A stretch of DNA of 64,000 nt from Phenylobacterium sp. NIBR 498073 (GCF_027286305.1 NZ_CP114599.1:3257001-3321000); one strand, 5' to 3'; counted from the first letter of the stretch, positions 18,891 to 28,257 are shown. A program made the numbers and translations. The notes: generated from the sequence alone by a model not told the origin.

Positions 18891-19067
18891 ATGGGCGAAC
18901 TGGCTTACGCGATCGATCCGGCCGACGACGGCTGGCGCTGGCGCTGGCGGGTGTTCGACGTCGAGGGCGAACTGGTCGCCGGCGGCGTGGAGCCCAGCCA
19001 GGCTGCGGCTGAATCCGCCGCCGTCGCCCTGTTCCACGACGGCGTCTGCGCCGCGTCCGCCATCTAG
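18891..19067 (+). CDS. small acidic Trp-rich protein, unknown function
   Basis: 58 residues with a strong Shine-Dalgarno (AGGAGG, 5 bases before ATG) and coding-type codon use. The sequence has a striking WRWRWRVFD segment followed by EGELVAGGVEPSQAAAE. No signal peptide or membrane helix. It looks like a single small beta-hairpin-plus-helix domain. The family is unknown to me. It converges with the M48 protease gene, 7 bp away. Confidence 0.7.
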   Translation: MGELAYAIDPADDGWRWRWRVFDVEGELVAGGVEPSQAAAESAAVALFHDGVCAASAI

Positions 19068-19074
19068 CCCTTGG

Positions 19075-19854
19075 CTATCCCTCCGGCAGGGCGGCGACCG
19101 CCTCGCGCAGCGCCGCCAGGCGCGGTCCGTCGGCCGGATGGGTCGACAGCACCTCCGGCGGCTGCTGCCGCGTCCCGCTCTCCGCCGCCATCCGCTCGAA
19201 GAAACGCACCGCTCCGGCCGGATCCATGCCGGCCCGCTGCGCCAGCTCGACTCCGACGCGGTCGGCCTCCAGCTCGTGATTGCGCGAATAGGGCAGGATC
19301 ACCCCGTACATCGCGCCCATGCCCAAGGCGCCCGCGACCTCGCCGGCGTGTTCAGCGTATTCGCCATTGGCAAGGATCGCCTGCAGCACGTTGACGCCCA
19401 CCTCGACCGCCATCTGCTGGCTGACCCGCTCGGACGGATGGCGCGCCAGCACATGGCCGACCTCGTGGCCCAGCACTCCGGCCAGTTCGTCGTCGTCCTG
19501 CACGAAGTCCAGCAACCCCTTGAACGCCCCCACCTTGCCGTTGGGCAGGACGAAGGCGTTGATCTCGGGCCGGTCGAAGACCACGAACTCCCAGGCCAGG
19601 TCCGTGCGGCCGCTGGCCTCGACGATCTTCCAGCCGATCTTCTCCAGGCGCGCCTGCGCGGCCGGGTCGGCGGCGACCGGGGTCTGAGCCCGCAGATCGC
19701 TCCACGCCTGGTCGGCCATCTGAGTCAGCGCCTCGTCCGGCACGACGGCGAACTGGCTTCGGCCAGTCTGCGTGTTCTGCGAACAGCTCGCCAGCAGCAG
19801 GCCCGCCGCCAGCAACGCCAGCAGACTGCGCGCCCGGCCGCGGGTCACGCTCAC
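19075..19854 (-). CDS. M48 family metalloprotease lipoprotein
   Basis: 259 residues from a GTG at 19854, which overlaps the GST stop as GTGA. The lipoprotein signal peptide ends in a lipobox (LLASC), so it should be anchored in the envelope. The M48 zinc site is complete: HEVGHVLARH with a third ligand in HELEADRVG. The shape resembles LoiP/YcaL or the protease half of BepA, without the long C-terminal TPR part. Likely role: periplasmic turnover of misfolded outer-membrane proteins. Confidence 0.93.
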   Translation of the reverse strand: MSVTRGRARSLLALLAAGLLLASCSQNTQTGRSQFAVVPDEALTQMADQAWSDLRAQTPVAADPAAQARLEKIGWKIVEASGRTDLAWEFVVFDRPEINAFVLPNGKVGAFKGLLDFVQDDDELAGVLGHEVGHVLARHPSERVSQQMAVEVGVNVLQAILANGEYAEHAGEVAGALGMGAMYGVILPYSRNHELEADRVGVELAQRAGMDPAGAVRFFERMAAESGTRQQPPEVLSTHPADGPRLAALREAVAALPEG

Positions 19855-20486
19855 GTCTCCGCCCGCGCCGCCGCTTCCCATTCGCGGAATTCAGGCGTCG
19901 CCAGCAGCCGCGTCGCATAGGCGCCGCACGTCCCGTCGTCGCCATAGTCGGACAGATGCACGCCATAGGTCCGGAACCGCGTCGCCACGGGGGTGTAGAA
20001 CGCATCGGCGATCGACCATTCGCCCGCCAGGAACGGTCCGCCCGAACGGCCCAGCAGGTCCGACCACAGCGCGACGATACGGCGCACGTTCTTCTGGGTG
20101 GCCTCCGACAGGCTCGTCACCTTCGGTTCGGCCTCCAGCGCCATCGGGCATTCTCCGCGCAGCGACTGGAAGCCGGAGTGCATTTCCGACGCCGCCGCGC
20201 GGGCCATGGCGCGCATCGCCGGGTCGTCCGGCCACAGCTTCGCCGCAGGAAATTTTTCGGCCAGGTATTCGCAGATGGCCAGGGAATCCCAGACGGTCAG
20301 GCCCCCGTCCTTCAGCACCGGCACCAGGCCCGACGGCGAGTGGGGCAGGATCGCCGCCTCGGTTCGTCCCTCGTCCTGGCGCAGGCCGACCAGCGTCTCG
20401 GTGAAGGTCGCACCGGTGTGCTTGAGGGCCAGCCAGGGGCGCAGCGACCACGTCGACCAGCGTTTTGTTCCGACAACCAGTTCCAT
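19851..20486 (-). CDS. glutathione S-transferase family protein
   Basis: 211 residues from the ATG at 20486, which has GGAG 6 bases upstream; an ATG at 20498 would add four residues. N-terminal thioredoxin-fold domain with WSLRPWLALKHTG, the cis-Pro turn SGLVPVL and WDSLAICEYLAEKF (glutathione-binding SNAIL/TRAIL-like site). C-terminal helical domain with GEWSIADAFYTPV (the N-capping box). Substrate unknown. Coupled to the M48 protease gene by a 4-bp overlap. Confidence 0.93.
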   Translation of the reverse strand: MELVVGTKRWSTWSLRPWLALKHTGATFTETLVGLRQDEGRTEAAILPHSPSGLVPVLKDGGLTVWDSLAICEYLAEKFPAAKLWPDDPAMRAMARAAASEMHSGFQSLRGECPMALEAEPKVTSLSEATQKNVRRIVALWSDLLGRSGGPFLAGEWSIADAFYTPVATRFRTYGVHLSDYGDDGTCGAYATRLLATPEFREWEAAARAET

Positions 20487-20596
20487 AGGCCGCTCCATTT
20501 CGTTACGTCAGCCTATTGCCCAAGCCCGGGCTCCTCGTCTAGAGTGGCCCCAACAATAAGATTTCAGTTCCCAATTTTTTGCAGGAAACGCCTTTC

Positions 20597-21964
20597 ATGA
20601 CCGAGACCGTCGCGCCATCGGTTGACTCGACCGCTCCGCCGGCCGCGCCCGCGGCAAGCGCCCAGCCATACTCCGCCTCTTATACCCGGTATGCGATGTT
20701 CCTCCTTCTGGGGATCTACATCGTCAACTTCCTGGATCGCGCGGTGGTCAACATCCTGGCCGAGCCGATCAAGAACGACCTGGGCCTCCACGACTGGCAA
20801 CTCGGCCTGATGAGCGGCCTGGCCTTCGCCATCTTCTACACCGTCCTCGGCATTCCGATCGCCCGGATGGCCGAGCGCAAGAACCGCCCGATCATCATCG
20901 GCACCGCCGTCGCCGTCTGGTCCGGCTTCACCGCCCTGTCAGGCATGGCTCAGAACTTCGCCCAGCTGGTTCTGTTCCGCATCGGCGTCGGCGTCGGCGA
21001 GGCGGGCTGCACCCCGCCCGCCCACTCGCTGATCGCCGACTACGTGCCGAAGGAAAAGCGCGCCTCGGCCCTGGCCTTCTATTCGATGGGCACCCCGCTC
21101 GGCGGCCTGCTCGGCCTGGTGATGGGCGGCCTGATCGCCGACGCCTACGGCTGGCGCGTGGCCTTCTTCGTGGCCGGCGCGCCGGGCATTCTCTTCGCCC
21201 TGCTCTGCTGGTTCACCCTCAAGGAGCCGCGCAAGCAGATCGCCCAGCACTCGGCCGCGATCCAGGCGACCCAGGCCACCTTCGGCGAGACCCTGAAGTA
21301 CCTGGGCACCAAGAAGACCTTCTGGCTCATCGCGCTCGGCGCGGCGATCAAGGCGTTCATCGGCTACGGCCACGCCCCGTTCACCGCCTCGTTCTTCCTG
21401 CGCGTCCACGGCGAAGAGGTCGCGGGCCTGGCCTCGATGTTCAACCTCCAATCCATCGGCTTCCTGGGCCTTGCCCTGGGGCTGATGGGCGGCACCGCCG
21501 GCGCCATCTCGGCCTATCTCGGCGGCCAGATCGCCGACCGCTACGCCAAGAAGGACCTGCGCGGCTACGTGTCGGTCCCGGCCATCGCCTCGCTGCTGGC
21601 CGTGCCGATCTACATCATCGCCGTCAGCGTTCCGTCGGCCTCGATCGCCCTGTGGATCCTGGTGATCAACGGCCTGCTCGGCTCGCTCTGGTACGGCCCG
21701 GTCTACGCCATCGGCCAGTCGATCGTGCCGCCGCACATGCGCGCCACCACCTCGGCCATCCTGTTGTTCACGATCAACCTGATCGGCCTGGGCCTCGGCC
21801 CGCTGGCGGTCGGCATCCTGTCCGACATCATGAGCAACGGCGTCGGCCTCGGCTCGGCCCAGGGCGTGCGCTGGGCGCTGATGCTGTCGACCTGCTTCGG
21901 CTTCGTCGCGTTCGGCCTGTTCTGGATGGCCCGCAAGACGATCCGCGAAGAACTGGTCAGCTAA
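20597..21964 (+). CDS. MFS transporter, Spinster-like
   Basis: 455 residues, ATG at 20597 (a TTG 18 bases upstream is less likely). Twelve hydrophobic segments. Helix 1 carries NFLDRAVVN, the loop 2-3 motif is ARMAERKNR, and GVGVGEAGCTPPAHSLIADY is a strong signature of the Spinster-like MFS group abundant in caulobacters and sphingomonads. Substrate not predictable. A paralogue with the same signature is at 42338-43825. Confidence 0.93.
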   Translation: MTETVAPSVDSTAPPAAPAASAQPYSASYTRYAMFLLLGIYIVNFLDRAVVNILAEPIKNDLGLHDWQLGLMSGLAFAIFYTVLGIPIARMAERKNRPIIIGTAVAVWSGFTALSGMAQNFAQLVLFRIGVGVGEAGCTPPAHSLIADYVPKEKRASALAFYSMGTPLGGLLGLVMGGLIADAYGWRVAFFVAGAPGILFALLCWFTLKEPRKQIAQHSAAIQATQATFGETLKYLGTKKTFWLIALGAAIKAFIGYGHAPFTASFFLRVHGEEVAGLASMFNLQSIGFLGLALGLMGGTAGAISAYLGGQIADRYAKKDLRGYVSVPAIASLLAVPIYIIAVSVPSASIALWILVINGLLGSLWYGPVYAIGQSIVPPHMRATTSAILLFTINLIGLGLGPLAVGILSDIMSNGVGLGSAQGVRWALMLSTCFGFVAFGLFWMARKTIREELVS

Positions 21965-21971
21965 GACCCAG

Positions 21972-21997
21972 CGCGGGGGCGCTCCGGCGCCCCCGCG
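21972..21997. terminator. 11-bp GC hairpin between convergent genes
   Basis: CGCGGGGGCGC (21972-21982) pairs with GCGCCCCCGCG (21987-21997), loop TCCG. It lies 8 bp after the MFS stop and before the end of the opposing 88-residue gene. No T-tract, so a bidirectional or Rho-assisted terminator is inferred. Confidence 0.55.
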
Positions 21998-22027
21998 ACC
22001 TCGCTCCGCCAGTGGAGCGTCGCCGCC

Positions 22028-22294
22028 TCAGGGCTGCAGGAACATCAGCCAGATCGCGGTCGCCGCGAAGATCACGCCGAACACCAGGTTCAGCCATCGC
22101 GCCCGCCGCACCGGCCGCCCAGTCGCCGCCTGGATCAGGAACACCGCCGCGGCCAGGGCGCAGCCGGCCCCGGCCAGCCAGAACTTGGCCGGCGGCGCGA
22201 CGAAGATCGCTCCCGCCACCATCGCCAGCGCCACGGTCCGCCCGATCAGTTCAGGCGCCAGTCGCCTGCCGTTCCCGCCGCCGTCCGCCGCCAT
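22028..22294 (-). CDS. small three-helix membrane protein
   Basis: 88 residues from the ATG at 22294 (weak GAGGG 6 bases upstream). Three hydrophobic helices: ALAMVAGAIFVA, FWLAGAGCALAAAVFLI and LVFGVIFAATAIWLMFL, with an Arg-rich loop before the last. No family recognised. It converges with the MFS gene. A longer upstream extension is possible but has non-coding-like composition. Confidence 0.65.
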   Translation of the reverse strand: MAADGGGNGRRLAPELIGRTVALAMVAGAIFVAPPAKFWLAGAGCALAAAVFLIQAATGRPVRRARWLNLVFGVIFAATAIWLMFLQP

Positions 22295-22503
22295 CGTCGC
22301 CCTCACTCGCAAACTACGCCGCCGGTGTGCCACGCGCGCCACCGGCCGCAAAGTGCAAGCCTGGCCCCGAAACCTTCCCATGCGGAAGCCTTCACCGAAC
22401 CGTCATCTGTGGCTTTGGCGCCATGGCGCGGCCCGAGGCGATCTCATAGAATCCTGACCGAACACCCGCGAGGGTGGAATCGCGCCAAATCCCGAGGGGG
22501 GAA

Positions 22504-25464
22504 ATGATCTCCAAGCGTTCCGGCTTGCTCTGTGCAAGCGCCCTGGCCAGCGTCATGGCCATCTACGCTGCGCCCGCCGCCGCCCAGGACACCGAAGTCT
22601 CTGAAGTCGTCATCACCGGCTCGCGCATCGCGCGCCAGGACTACGTGTCCGAAAGCCCGATCGTCACCCTGGGCCAGGAACGCATCACCCAGGCCGGCAT
22701 GGTCACGGTCGAGAACACCCTGAACCAGCTGCCGCAGTTCGTGCCGTCTAACGGCGCGGGCACCAACACCACCAACTTCGTCTCCACGCCGGGCCAGGCC
22801 TACGCCAACCTGCGCGGCCTCGGGCCGACGCGTACCCTGGTGCTGGTCGACGGCCGCCGGATGGTCGCCGGCAACCCCAACGCCGTGGTCGACCTGAACA
22901 CCATTCCGACCTTCCTGGTCGACAGCGTCGAGACCATCACCGGCGGCGCTTCGGCCGTCTACGGTTCGGACGCCATCGCCGGGGTCGTGAACTTCAAGCT
23001 CAAGAAGGACTTCGAGGGCCTGGTCATCGACGCCCAGCTGGGCGCCACCGACGAGAACGACGCCGGTCAGCAGAGCTTCTCGATCGGCTATGGCCACAAC
23101 TTCGCCGGCGGCCGCGGCAACATCTCGGCCGGCGTCAGCTATGACCGCCGCGAGGGCCTGGTGGCCTCCGACCGCGACTGGTCGGCGATCGGCTATTCGG
23201 TGCTGACCACCGGCCTGACGCCTTCCGGCGCGGCGACGATTCCCGACGGCCGCTTCGATCCGTCGTCGAACGCCGGCGGCGCCGCCAACCTGCCGACCCA
23301 GGCGGCGATGGACGCGGTCTTCGCCAAGTACGGCCTGGCTCCGGGCAGCGTCGCCCGCGGCGCCAACCTGTCGTTCAACGCCGACGGCACCCTGTTCTCG
23401 ACCTCTCCGGTGCGCAACTACCGCGGCGAGCAGATGCCCGGCTTCTCGGCCAGCAGCTACACCTTCAACAGCGCCGACTACCGCTACCTCAACCTGCCGC
23501 TGGACCGCTGGTCGCTCTACGCCGCCGGCCGCTACGACCTGACCGACAGCATCGAGGCCTACGGCACGGTCAGCTACACGACCTACGACGTCTCGCGCCA
23601 GCTCGGCCCGGCCTCGGCCTCGGACGGCGCCTTCCCCGGCCCCGACATCGTGGTGCCGACCACCAACCCGTTCATCCCGGCCGACCTCAAGGCGCTGCTG
23701 GACTCGCGCGCCAACCCCACCGCCGCCTTCTATCCGCGCCGCGCCTTCAACGAGGTCGGCGGCCGCCTGTCCAACAACACCTACGAGACCTACCAGCTCG
23801 TCGCCGGCCTGCGCGGCGACGTCGGCTTCAAGGACTGGAAGTGGGACGTCTACGCCGCCTATGGCGAGATGAACCACACCGAGAACCAGCACGGCAACGT
23901 CAGCCGCGCGGCCATGCGCGAACTGACTTTCGCCCATGACGGCGGCGTGGCGATCTGCGGCGGCTTCAACATCTTCGGCGCCGGCAAGGTCAGCCCTGGC
24001 TGCGCGGCCTACATCGCCCGCGAAGTCACCAACGAGACCAAGATCCAGCAGACCGTGCTCGAAGGCTTCGTCACCGGCTCGGTGTTCGACCTGCCCGCCG
24101 GGGCCGTGAAATTCTCGGCCGGCGCCCAGTACCGCAAGGACGAGGTCGGCTACTCGCCGGACCTGCTGCTCCAGGGCCCGGACATCGTCGGCTTCAACCC
24201 GGCGGTGCCGATCAACGGCGACATCTCCTCGACCGAGGCTTACGCCGAACTGCTGGTGCCGATCCTCGCCCAGGCGCCCTTCGCCTACAGCCTCGACCTG
24301 TCGCTGGGCGGCCGCATCGCCGATTACAACACCACCGGCACGATCAACGCCTACAAGGCCGACCTAACCTGGCGTCCGGTCGAGAGCCTGATGGTCCGCG
24401 GCGGCTATCAGCGCGCGGTCCGCGCCCCGAACGTCGCCGAGCTCTACTCCCCGCAGTCGTTGGGCTTCTCGGGCATCGGCACGCCGGGCCTGGCCACCAC
24501 CGCGGGCGATCCCTGCGACGTGCGCTCGTCGTTCCGCAACGGCGGAAGCGCCGCGGCGGTCCGCGCGCTCTGCGTCGCTCAGGGCGTTTCGACCGGCATC
24601 GTCGACACCTTCCAGCAGGCTTCGACCCAGGTGGAGATCCTGGCCGGCGGCAATCCGGACCTGTCGGAGGAGAAGTCCGACAGCTTCACCCTCGGCGCGG
24701 TCTGGACGCCCAAGTTCGACGCGCCGCTCCTGCGTCGCTTCAGCGTCAGCCTTGACTACTACAAGATCGAGCTGGAGGACGTGATCGGGAACCTCTCGGT
24801 GCAAACCATCGTCGGCGAGTGTTTCAACACCGGCGGCGCCAACCCGACCTTCGACAACTCCAACTTCTACTGCCAGCAGTTCAGCCGCATCCCGAACGGC
24901 AACATCACCGGCGTGCTGACCACCCAGGTCAACCTCGCCGCCTGGAAGACTTCGGGCTACGACGCCCAGATCGACTGGGGCTTCGACCTGGCCGACCTCG
25001 GCCTGCCGGACGGAGCCGGCGCGCTGGACTTCAACCTGGTGGTCTCCAAGCTGGAGAGCTTCGAGCGGCAGGCGCGGCCCGGCGCAGCCTTCCTGCAGAA
25101 CGCCGGCACCATCGGCGGCGAACTGTCGGGCGGCGCCTATCCGGAATGGAAGTCGGCGATGTCGGCGACCTATTCCGTCGGCCCGGCCAAGGTCACCCTA
25201 CGTTGGCGCCACATCGACGCCATGACCGACTTCCGCAACGTGCCGGTGTTCTCGCCGACCGCGGTCAACACGCCCGACTACGACCTGTTCGACCTGACTG
25301 GGACCTGGCGGTTCGACGAACGGGTGACCATGCGCGCCGGCGTCAACAACCTCGGCGACAAGGACCCGCCCTTCTACACGTCGTACTCCAACTCCAACAC
25401 CGACCCCTCGACCTACGACGTCCTGGGCCGCCGGTTCTTCGTGGGCGTCACCGCCCGCTTCTAG
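22504..25464 (+). CDS. TonB-dependent outer-membrane receptor
   Basis: 986 residues, ATG at 22504 behind GAGGGGGGAA. Signal peptide ends at AAPAAAQ. The plug domain follows: VVITGSRI, NQLPQFVP, LRGLGPTRTLVLVDGRRM, ETITGGASAVYGSDAIAGVVNF. A long 22-strand-type barrel ends in an aromatic residue (FVGVTARF). This is the oar/iron-complex-like class with insertions (about 980 residues) typical of caulobacters, where such receptors import glycans, siderophores and other large solutes. No Fur-like box is seen; two GANTC sites lie just upstream. The following operon for nucleoside breakdown hints at a nucleoside-containing substrate, but a terminator separates them. Confidence 0.95.
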   Translation: MISKRSGLLCASALASVMAIYAAPAAAQDTEVSEVVITGSRIARQDYVSESPIVTLGQERITQAGMVTVENTLNQLPQFVPSNGAGTNTTNFVSTPGQAYANLRGLGPTRTLVLVDGRRMVAGNPNAVVDLNTIPTFLVDSVETITGGASAVYGSDAIAGVVNFKLKKDFEGLVIDAQLGATDENDAGQQSFSIGYGHNFAGGRGNISAGVSYDRREGLVASDRDWSAIGYSVLTTGLTPSGAATIPDGRFDPSSNAGGAANLPTQAAMDAVFAKYGLAPGSVARGANLSFNADGTLFSTSPVRNYRGEQMPGFSASSYTFNSADYRYLNLPLDRWSLYAAGRYDLTDSIEAYGTVSYTTYDVSRQLGPASASDGAFPGPDIVVPTTNPFIPADLKALLDSRANPTAAFYPRRAFNEVGGRLSNNTYETYQLVAGLRGDVGFKDWKWDVYAAYGEMNHTENQHGNVSRAAMRELTFAHDGGVAICGGFNIFGAGKVSPGCAAYIAREVTNETKIQQTVLEGFVTGSVFDLPAGAVKFSAGAQYRKDEVGYSPDLLLQGPDIVGFNPAVPINGDISSTEAYAELLVPILAQAPFAYSLDLSLGGRIADYNTTGTINAYKADLTWRPVESLMVRGGYQRAVRAPNVAELYSPQSLGFSGIGTPGLATTAGDPCDVRSSFRNGGSAAAVRALCVAQGVSTGIVDTFQQASTQVEILAGGNPDLSEEKSDSFTLGAVWTPKFDAPLLRRFSVSLDYYKIELEDVIGNLSVQTIVGECFNTGGANPTFDNSNFYCQQFSRIPNGNITGVLTTQVNLAAWKTSGYDAQIDWGFDLADLGLPDGAGALDFNLVVSKLESFERQARPGAAFLQNAGTIGGELSGGAYPEWKSAMSATYSVGPAKVTLRWRHIDAMTDFRNVPVFSPTAVNTPDYDLFDLTGTWRFDERVTMRAGVNNLGDKDPPFYTSYSNSNTDPSTYDVLGRRFFVGVTARF

Positions 25465-25482
25465 TCCTGGCGACATGACGAG

Positions 25483-25510
25483 AGCCCCGCCCGCCCGGGC
25501 GGGGCTTTTT
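25483..25510 (+). terminator. intrinsic terminator after the TonB receptor
   Basis: AGCCCCGCCCG (25483-25493) and CGGGCGGGGCT (25496-25506) form an 11-bp arm pair with the T-run continuing to 25510. This is the best Rho-independent terminator in the window on the plus strand and separates the receptor gene from the nucleoside hydrolase operon. Confidence 0.9.
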
Positions 25511-25554
25511 CATGCCCGCTTGCCGAGCTTGCCGTTCCTCCAGAGAATGCGCCG

Positions 25555-26487
25555 GTGACCAAGCTGATTTTCGACTGCGACCCCGGCGTTGACGACGCCG
25601 TCGCCCTCTTCATGGCCTTCGCCGCGCGCCAGGACCTGGAGCTTCTCGCCATCACCACCGTCGCCGGCAACGTCGGCGGCGAGCTGACCGCCCGCAACGC
25701 CGCGATCATCCGCCAGATCGCCGGGCGCGAGGACGTGCCGATCTTTGCAGGGGCCAGCGCGCCGCTGTACCGGCCGCCCTTCGACGCCGGCGCCTTCCAC
25801 GGCGAGAGCGGCCTGGGGACCCTGCCGCTGCTTGAGCCGGAGAAGGGCCTGGCCGCAGGACGCGCCGCCGACGTCATCGTCGACCTGGTGATGGCCCACG
25901 CCCCCGGCGAGATCACCCTGGCGGTCACCGGCCCATGCACCAACCTAGCGCTGGCCATACGGCTGGAGCCAGCGATCGTAGAGCGCCTTGGCCCTGTGGT
26001 GGTCATGGGCGGCGCCCGGCGCGAAGGCGGCAACATCACCGCCTCGGCCGAATACAACATCTGGGCCGACCCGCACGCCGCCGACATTGTGTTCGCGTCG
26101 GGCGCCCAGTGCGTGGTCATGGGCCTGGACGTCACGCACCAGGTCCGCTCGGATCCAGCCCGCACGGCCGCGATCGCCGCCATCGACACCCCGGCCGCCC
26201 GGGCGACCCTCAACCTGCTGGAATTCTCCAACGCCCTGGAACGCGACATCGTCGGCGGGACCGGCGCTCCGATCCACGACCCCTGCGTGATCGCCTACCT
26301 GCTGGCGCCCGAGCTCTTCACCCTGCGGCCCTGCCAGCTGCGGGTCGAGACCGCCTCGGCCCTCACAGTCGGCCACACGGCCGTCGAGTTCCGCTTGCAT
26401 GATCCCGCCGCGGCGCGGATTCTGTGGGCCACCCACGCAGACGCCGACGGCGTCTTCGCCCTGCTGAACGACCTGCTCGCCCGATGA
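25555..26487 (+). CDS. inosine-uridine-type nucleoside hydrolase
   Basis: 310 residues, GTG start at 25555. The calcium-binding signature DCDPGVDDA is at residues ~7-15. The family landmarks TTVAGNVGG, ALTGPCTN-type (AVTGPCTNLALA), VVMGGA and the late HDPCVIAYLL Asp are all present. It hydrolyses ribonucleosides to base plus ribose in the cytoplasm. It is coupled by ATGA to ribokinase, which would phosphorylate the released ribose. Confidence 0.95.
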   Translation: MTKLIFDCDPGVDDAVALFMAFAARQDLELLAITTVAGNVGGELTARNAAIIRQIAGREDVPIFAGASAPLYRPPFDAGAFHGESGLGTLPLLEPEKGLAAGRAADVIVDLVMAHAPGEITLAVTGPCTNLALAIRLEPAIVERLGPVVVMGGARREGGNITASAEYNIWADPHAADIVFASGAQCVVMGLDVTHQVRSDPARTAAIAAIDTPAARATLNLLEFSNALERDIVGGTGAPIHDPCVIAYLLAPELFTLRPCQLRVETASALTVGHTAVEFRLHDPAAARILWATHADADGVFALLNDLLAR

Positions 26488-27338
26488 GCGCCATCACCGT
26501 CATAGGCTCGGTCAACCTCGACTTCGTGGCCACCGCCGCCCGCCTGCCCGCGCCCGGCGAGACGGTGACCGGCGCGACCCTGGCCCGCCATCCTGGCGGC
26601 AAGGGCGCCAACCAGGCCCTGGCCGCCCGCCGGCTCGGCGCCGACGTCAGCCTGGTCGCCCGGGTCGGAGCCGACGGCCTCGCCGACGAAGCCCTGGCCC
26701 TGTTGGCCGCCGAGGGCGTCGATCTTGAACAATGCGACACGGACGCTTCCGCCGCCACCGGTGTGGCGCTCATCGCGGTGGCCGCCGGCGGAGAGAACCA
26801 GATCATCGTCGCCCCCGGCGCCAACGCCGCGTTCACCCGGGACCATCTGACCGCCCCGGCGGCGGGCGCGCTCATCTGCCAGCTTGAGCTGCCCCTGGAG
26901 ACGGTCGCCGCCGCCGTCGCCCAGGCGAGCGGATTCGTCTGCCTGAACCTCGCCCCCGCCGCGCCGCTGGCGCCCGCCGCCCTCGCGCGCGCCGATCTGA
27001 TCGTCGTCAACGAGACCGAGGCTGCGTTCTATGGCCCGGCGCTGCACGACCTGCCCGGCCTGATCGCCGTGACCTGGGGCGCCCGCGGCGCGGGGCTGTT
27101 CCAGGGCGGGCGCCAGCTGGCCGCCGCCGCCCCGCCGCCGGTCGAGGCCGTGGACGCCACCGGCGCCGGCGACGCCTTCGTCGGCGCCCTCGTCGTCGCC
27201 CTGCTCGAAGGCCAGCCGCACGCAGCCGCCCTCGCCTTCGCCTGCACGGCCGGCGCCCTGGCCGCCAACCGCCCCGGCGCCCAGCCCTCGCTGCCGACCA
27301 GAGCCGAAGTCGAGGCCTGCCTGGAGACCGTCCGATGA
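26484..27338 (+). CDS. rbsK: ribokinase
   Basis: 284 residues, start overlapping the previous stop. PfkB-family sugar kinase: GSVNLDFV near the N-terminus, GGKGANQALAARRLGA (substrate-binding signature 1), and the anion-hole/catalytic DATGAGDAFVGAL at about residue 225. Phosphorylates ribose to ribose-5-phosphate. Slightly shorter than E. coli RbsK (309). With the hydrolase it forms a nucleoside-to-pentose-phosphate route. Confidence 0.93.
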   Translation: MSAITVIGSVNLDFVATAARLPAPGETVTGATLARHPGGKGANQALAARRLGADVSLVARVGADGLADEALALLAAEGVDLEQCDTDASAATGVALIAVAAGGENQIIVAPGANAAFTRDHLTAPAAGALICQLELPLETVAAAVAQASGFVCLNLAPAAPLAPAALARADLIVVNETEAAFYGPALHDLPGLIAVTWGARGAGLFQGGRQLAAAAPPPVEAVDATGAGDAFVGALVVALLEGQPHAAALAFACTAGALAANRPGAQPSLPTRAEVEACLETVR

Positions 27339-28255
27339 GCGTTCCTACACTCAGCTTCAAGGCCTTCACCGAAGGCTCACCCGCCGACCGCGCGGCCTTT
27401 TCCGACGCTCTCATGCAGGGGCTGCAGCAGTACGGCTTCATCATCTTGGCCGACCACGGTGTTTCCGAAGACTTGCTGGAGCACGCCTACCAGCACGCGC
27501 AGGAAGTCTTCGCCCTGCCCTATACGGCCAAGCGCCATTACGCGGCCGGCATGCGCGGCTACACCCCGTTCGGGACCGAACACGCCCGCGACTCCAGTCT
27601 GCCCGACCTCAAGGAGTTCTGGCAGATCGGCCGCGATCCCGCCCCTGGCCTGCCGGCCGAGGACTTCCCGCCCAACGTCTGGCCGGCCGAGCACCCCGCC
27701 TTCGAGCGGACCTTCAGCGACCTGTTCTCGTCACTCGACGCAATCGGTCGCGCCCTGCTCTCGGCCCTGGCGCCAAAGCTTGGCCTGCCCGGCGACTACT
27801 TCGACGCCAAGGTGGCGAACGGCGCCTCGATCCTGCGCGTGCTGCACTATCCGCCGGTGCCCGACGACGCCCCCGAGGGCGCGGTGCGTTCGGCCGCGCA
27901 CGAGGACATCAACTTCATCACCCTGCTGGTCGCCGCCAAGGGCGCTGGGCTGCAGCTGCTCGACCGCGACGGGACCTGGCTGCCGGTCGAAACCGAACCT
28001 AAGAACCTGATCGTCGATTCCGGCGACATGCTGCAGCGGCTGACCAACGGCGTGATCCCTTCGACCACCCACCGCGTGGTCAATCCGATCGGCCCCAATG
28101 TCAGCCGCTACTCCATGCCGTTCTTCATGCACCCGGCCTCGGACGTCTCGCTGAAGTGCCTGCCCTCCTGCGAAGGCGATGGGGCGAAATGGCCCGAAAT
28201 CACCGCCGGCGAGTTCCTGGCCCAGCGCCTGCGCGAGATCGGCCTGGCCAAGTAG
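27335..28255 (+). CDS. isopenicillin-N-synthase-like 2OG-Fe(II) oxygenase
   Basis: 306 residues, coupled to rbsK by ATGA. N-terminal DIOX_N domain (GFIILADHGVSEDLLE), then the double-stranded beta-helix with the iron triad H-E-D (SAAHEDINFIT) and distal His (STTHRVVNP), and the 2-oxoglutarate-binding Arg-x-Ser in VSRYSMPFF. The family includes hydroxylases of small molecules and of purine or pyrimidine bases. In this operon a base- or nucleoside-directed oxidation is plausible but untested. Confidence 0.92.
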   Translation: MSVPTLSFKAFTEGSPADRAAFSDALMQGLQQYGFIILADHGVSEDLLEHAYQHAQEVFALPYTAKRHYAAGMRGYTPFGTEHARDSSLPDLKEFWQIGRDPAPGLPAEDFPPNVWPAEHPAFERTFSDLFSSLDAIGRALLSALAPKLGLPGDYFDAKVANGASILRVLHYPPVPDDAPEGAVRSAAHEDINFITLLVAAKGAGLQLLDRDGTWLPVETEPKNLIVDSGDMLQRLTNGVIPSTTHRVVNPIGPNVSRYSMPFFMHPASDVSLKCLPSCEGDGAKWPEITAGEFLAQRLREIGLAK

Positions 28256-28257
28256 CC

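Noticed and set aside
22444..23937. 497-residue minus-strand frame
   Set aside because: Antisense shadow of the TonB receptor; composition typical of shadows.
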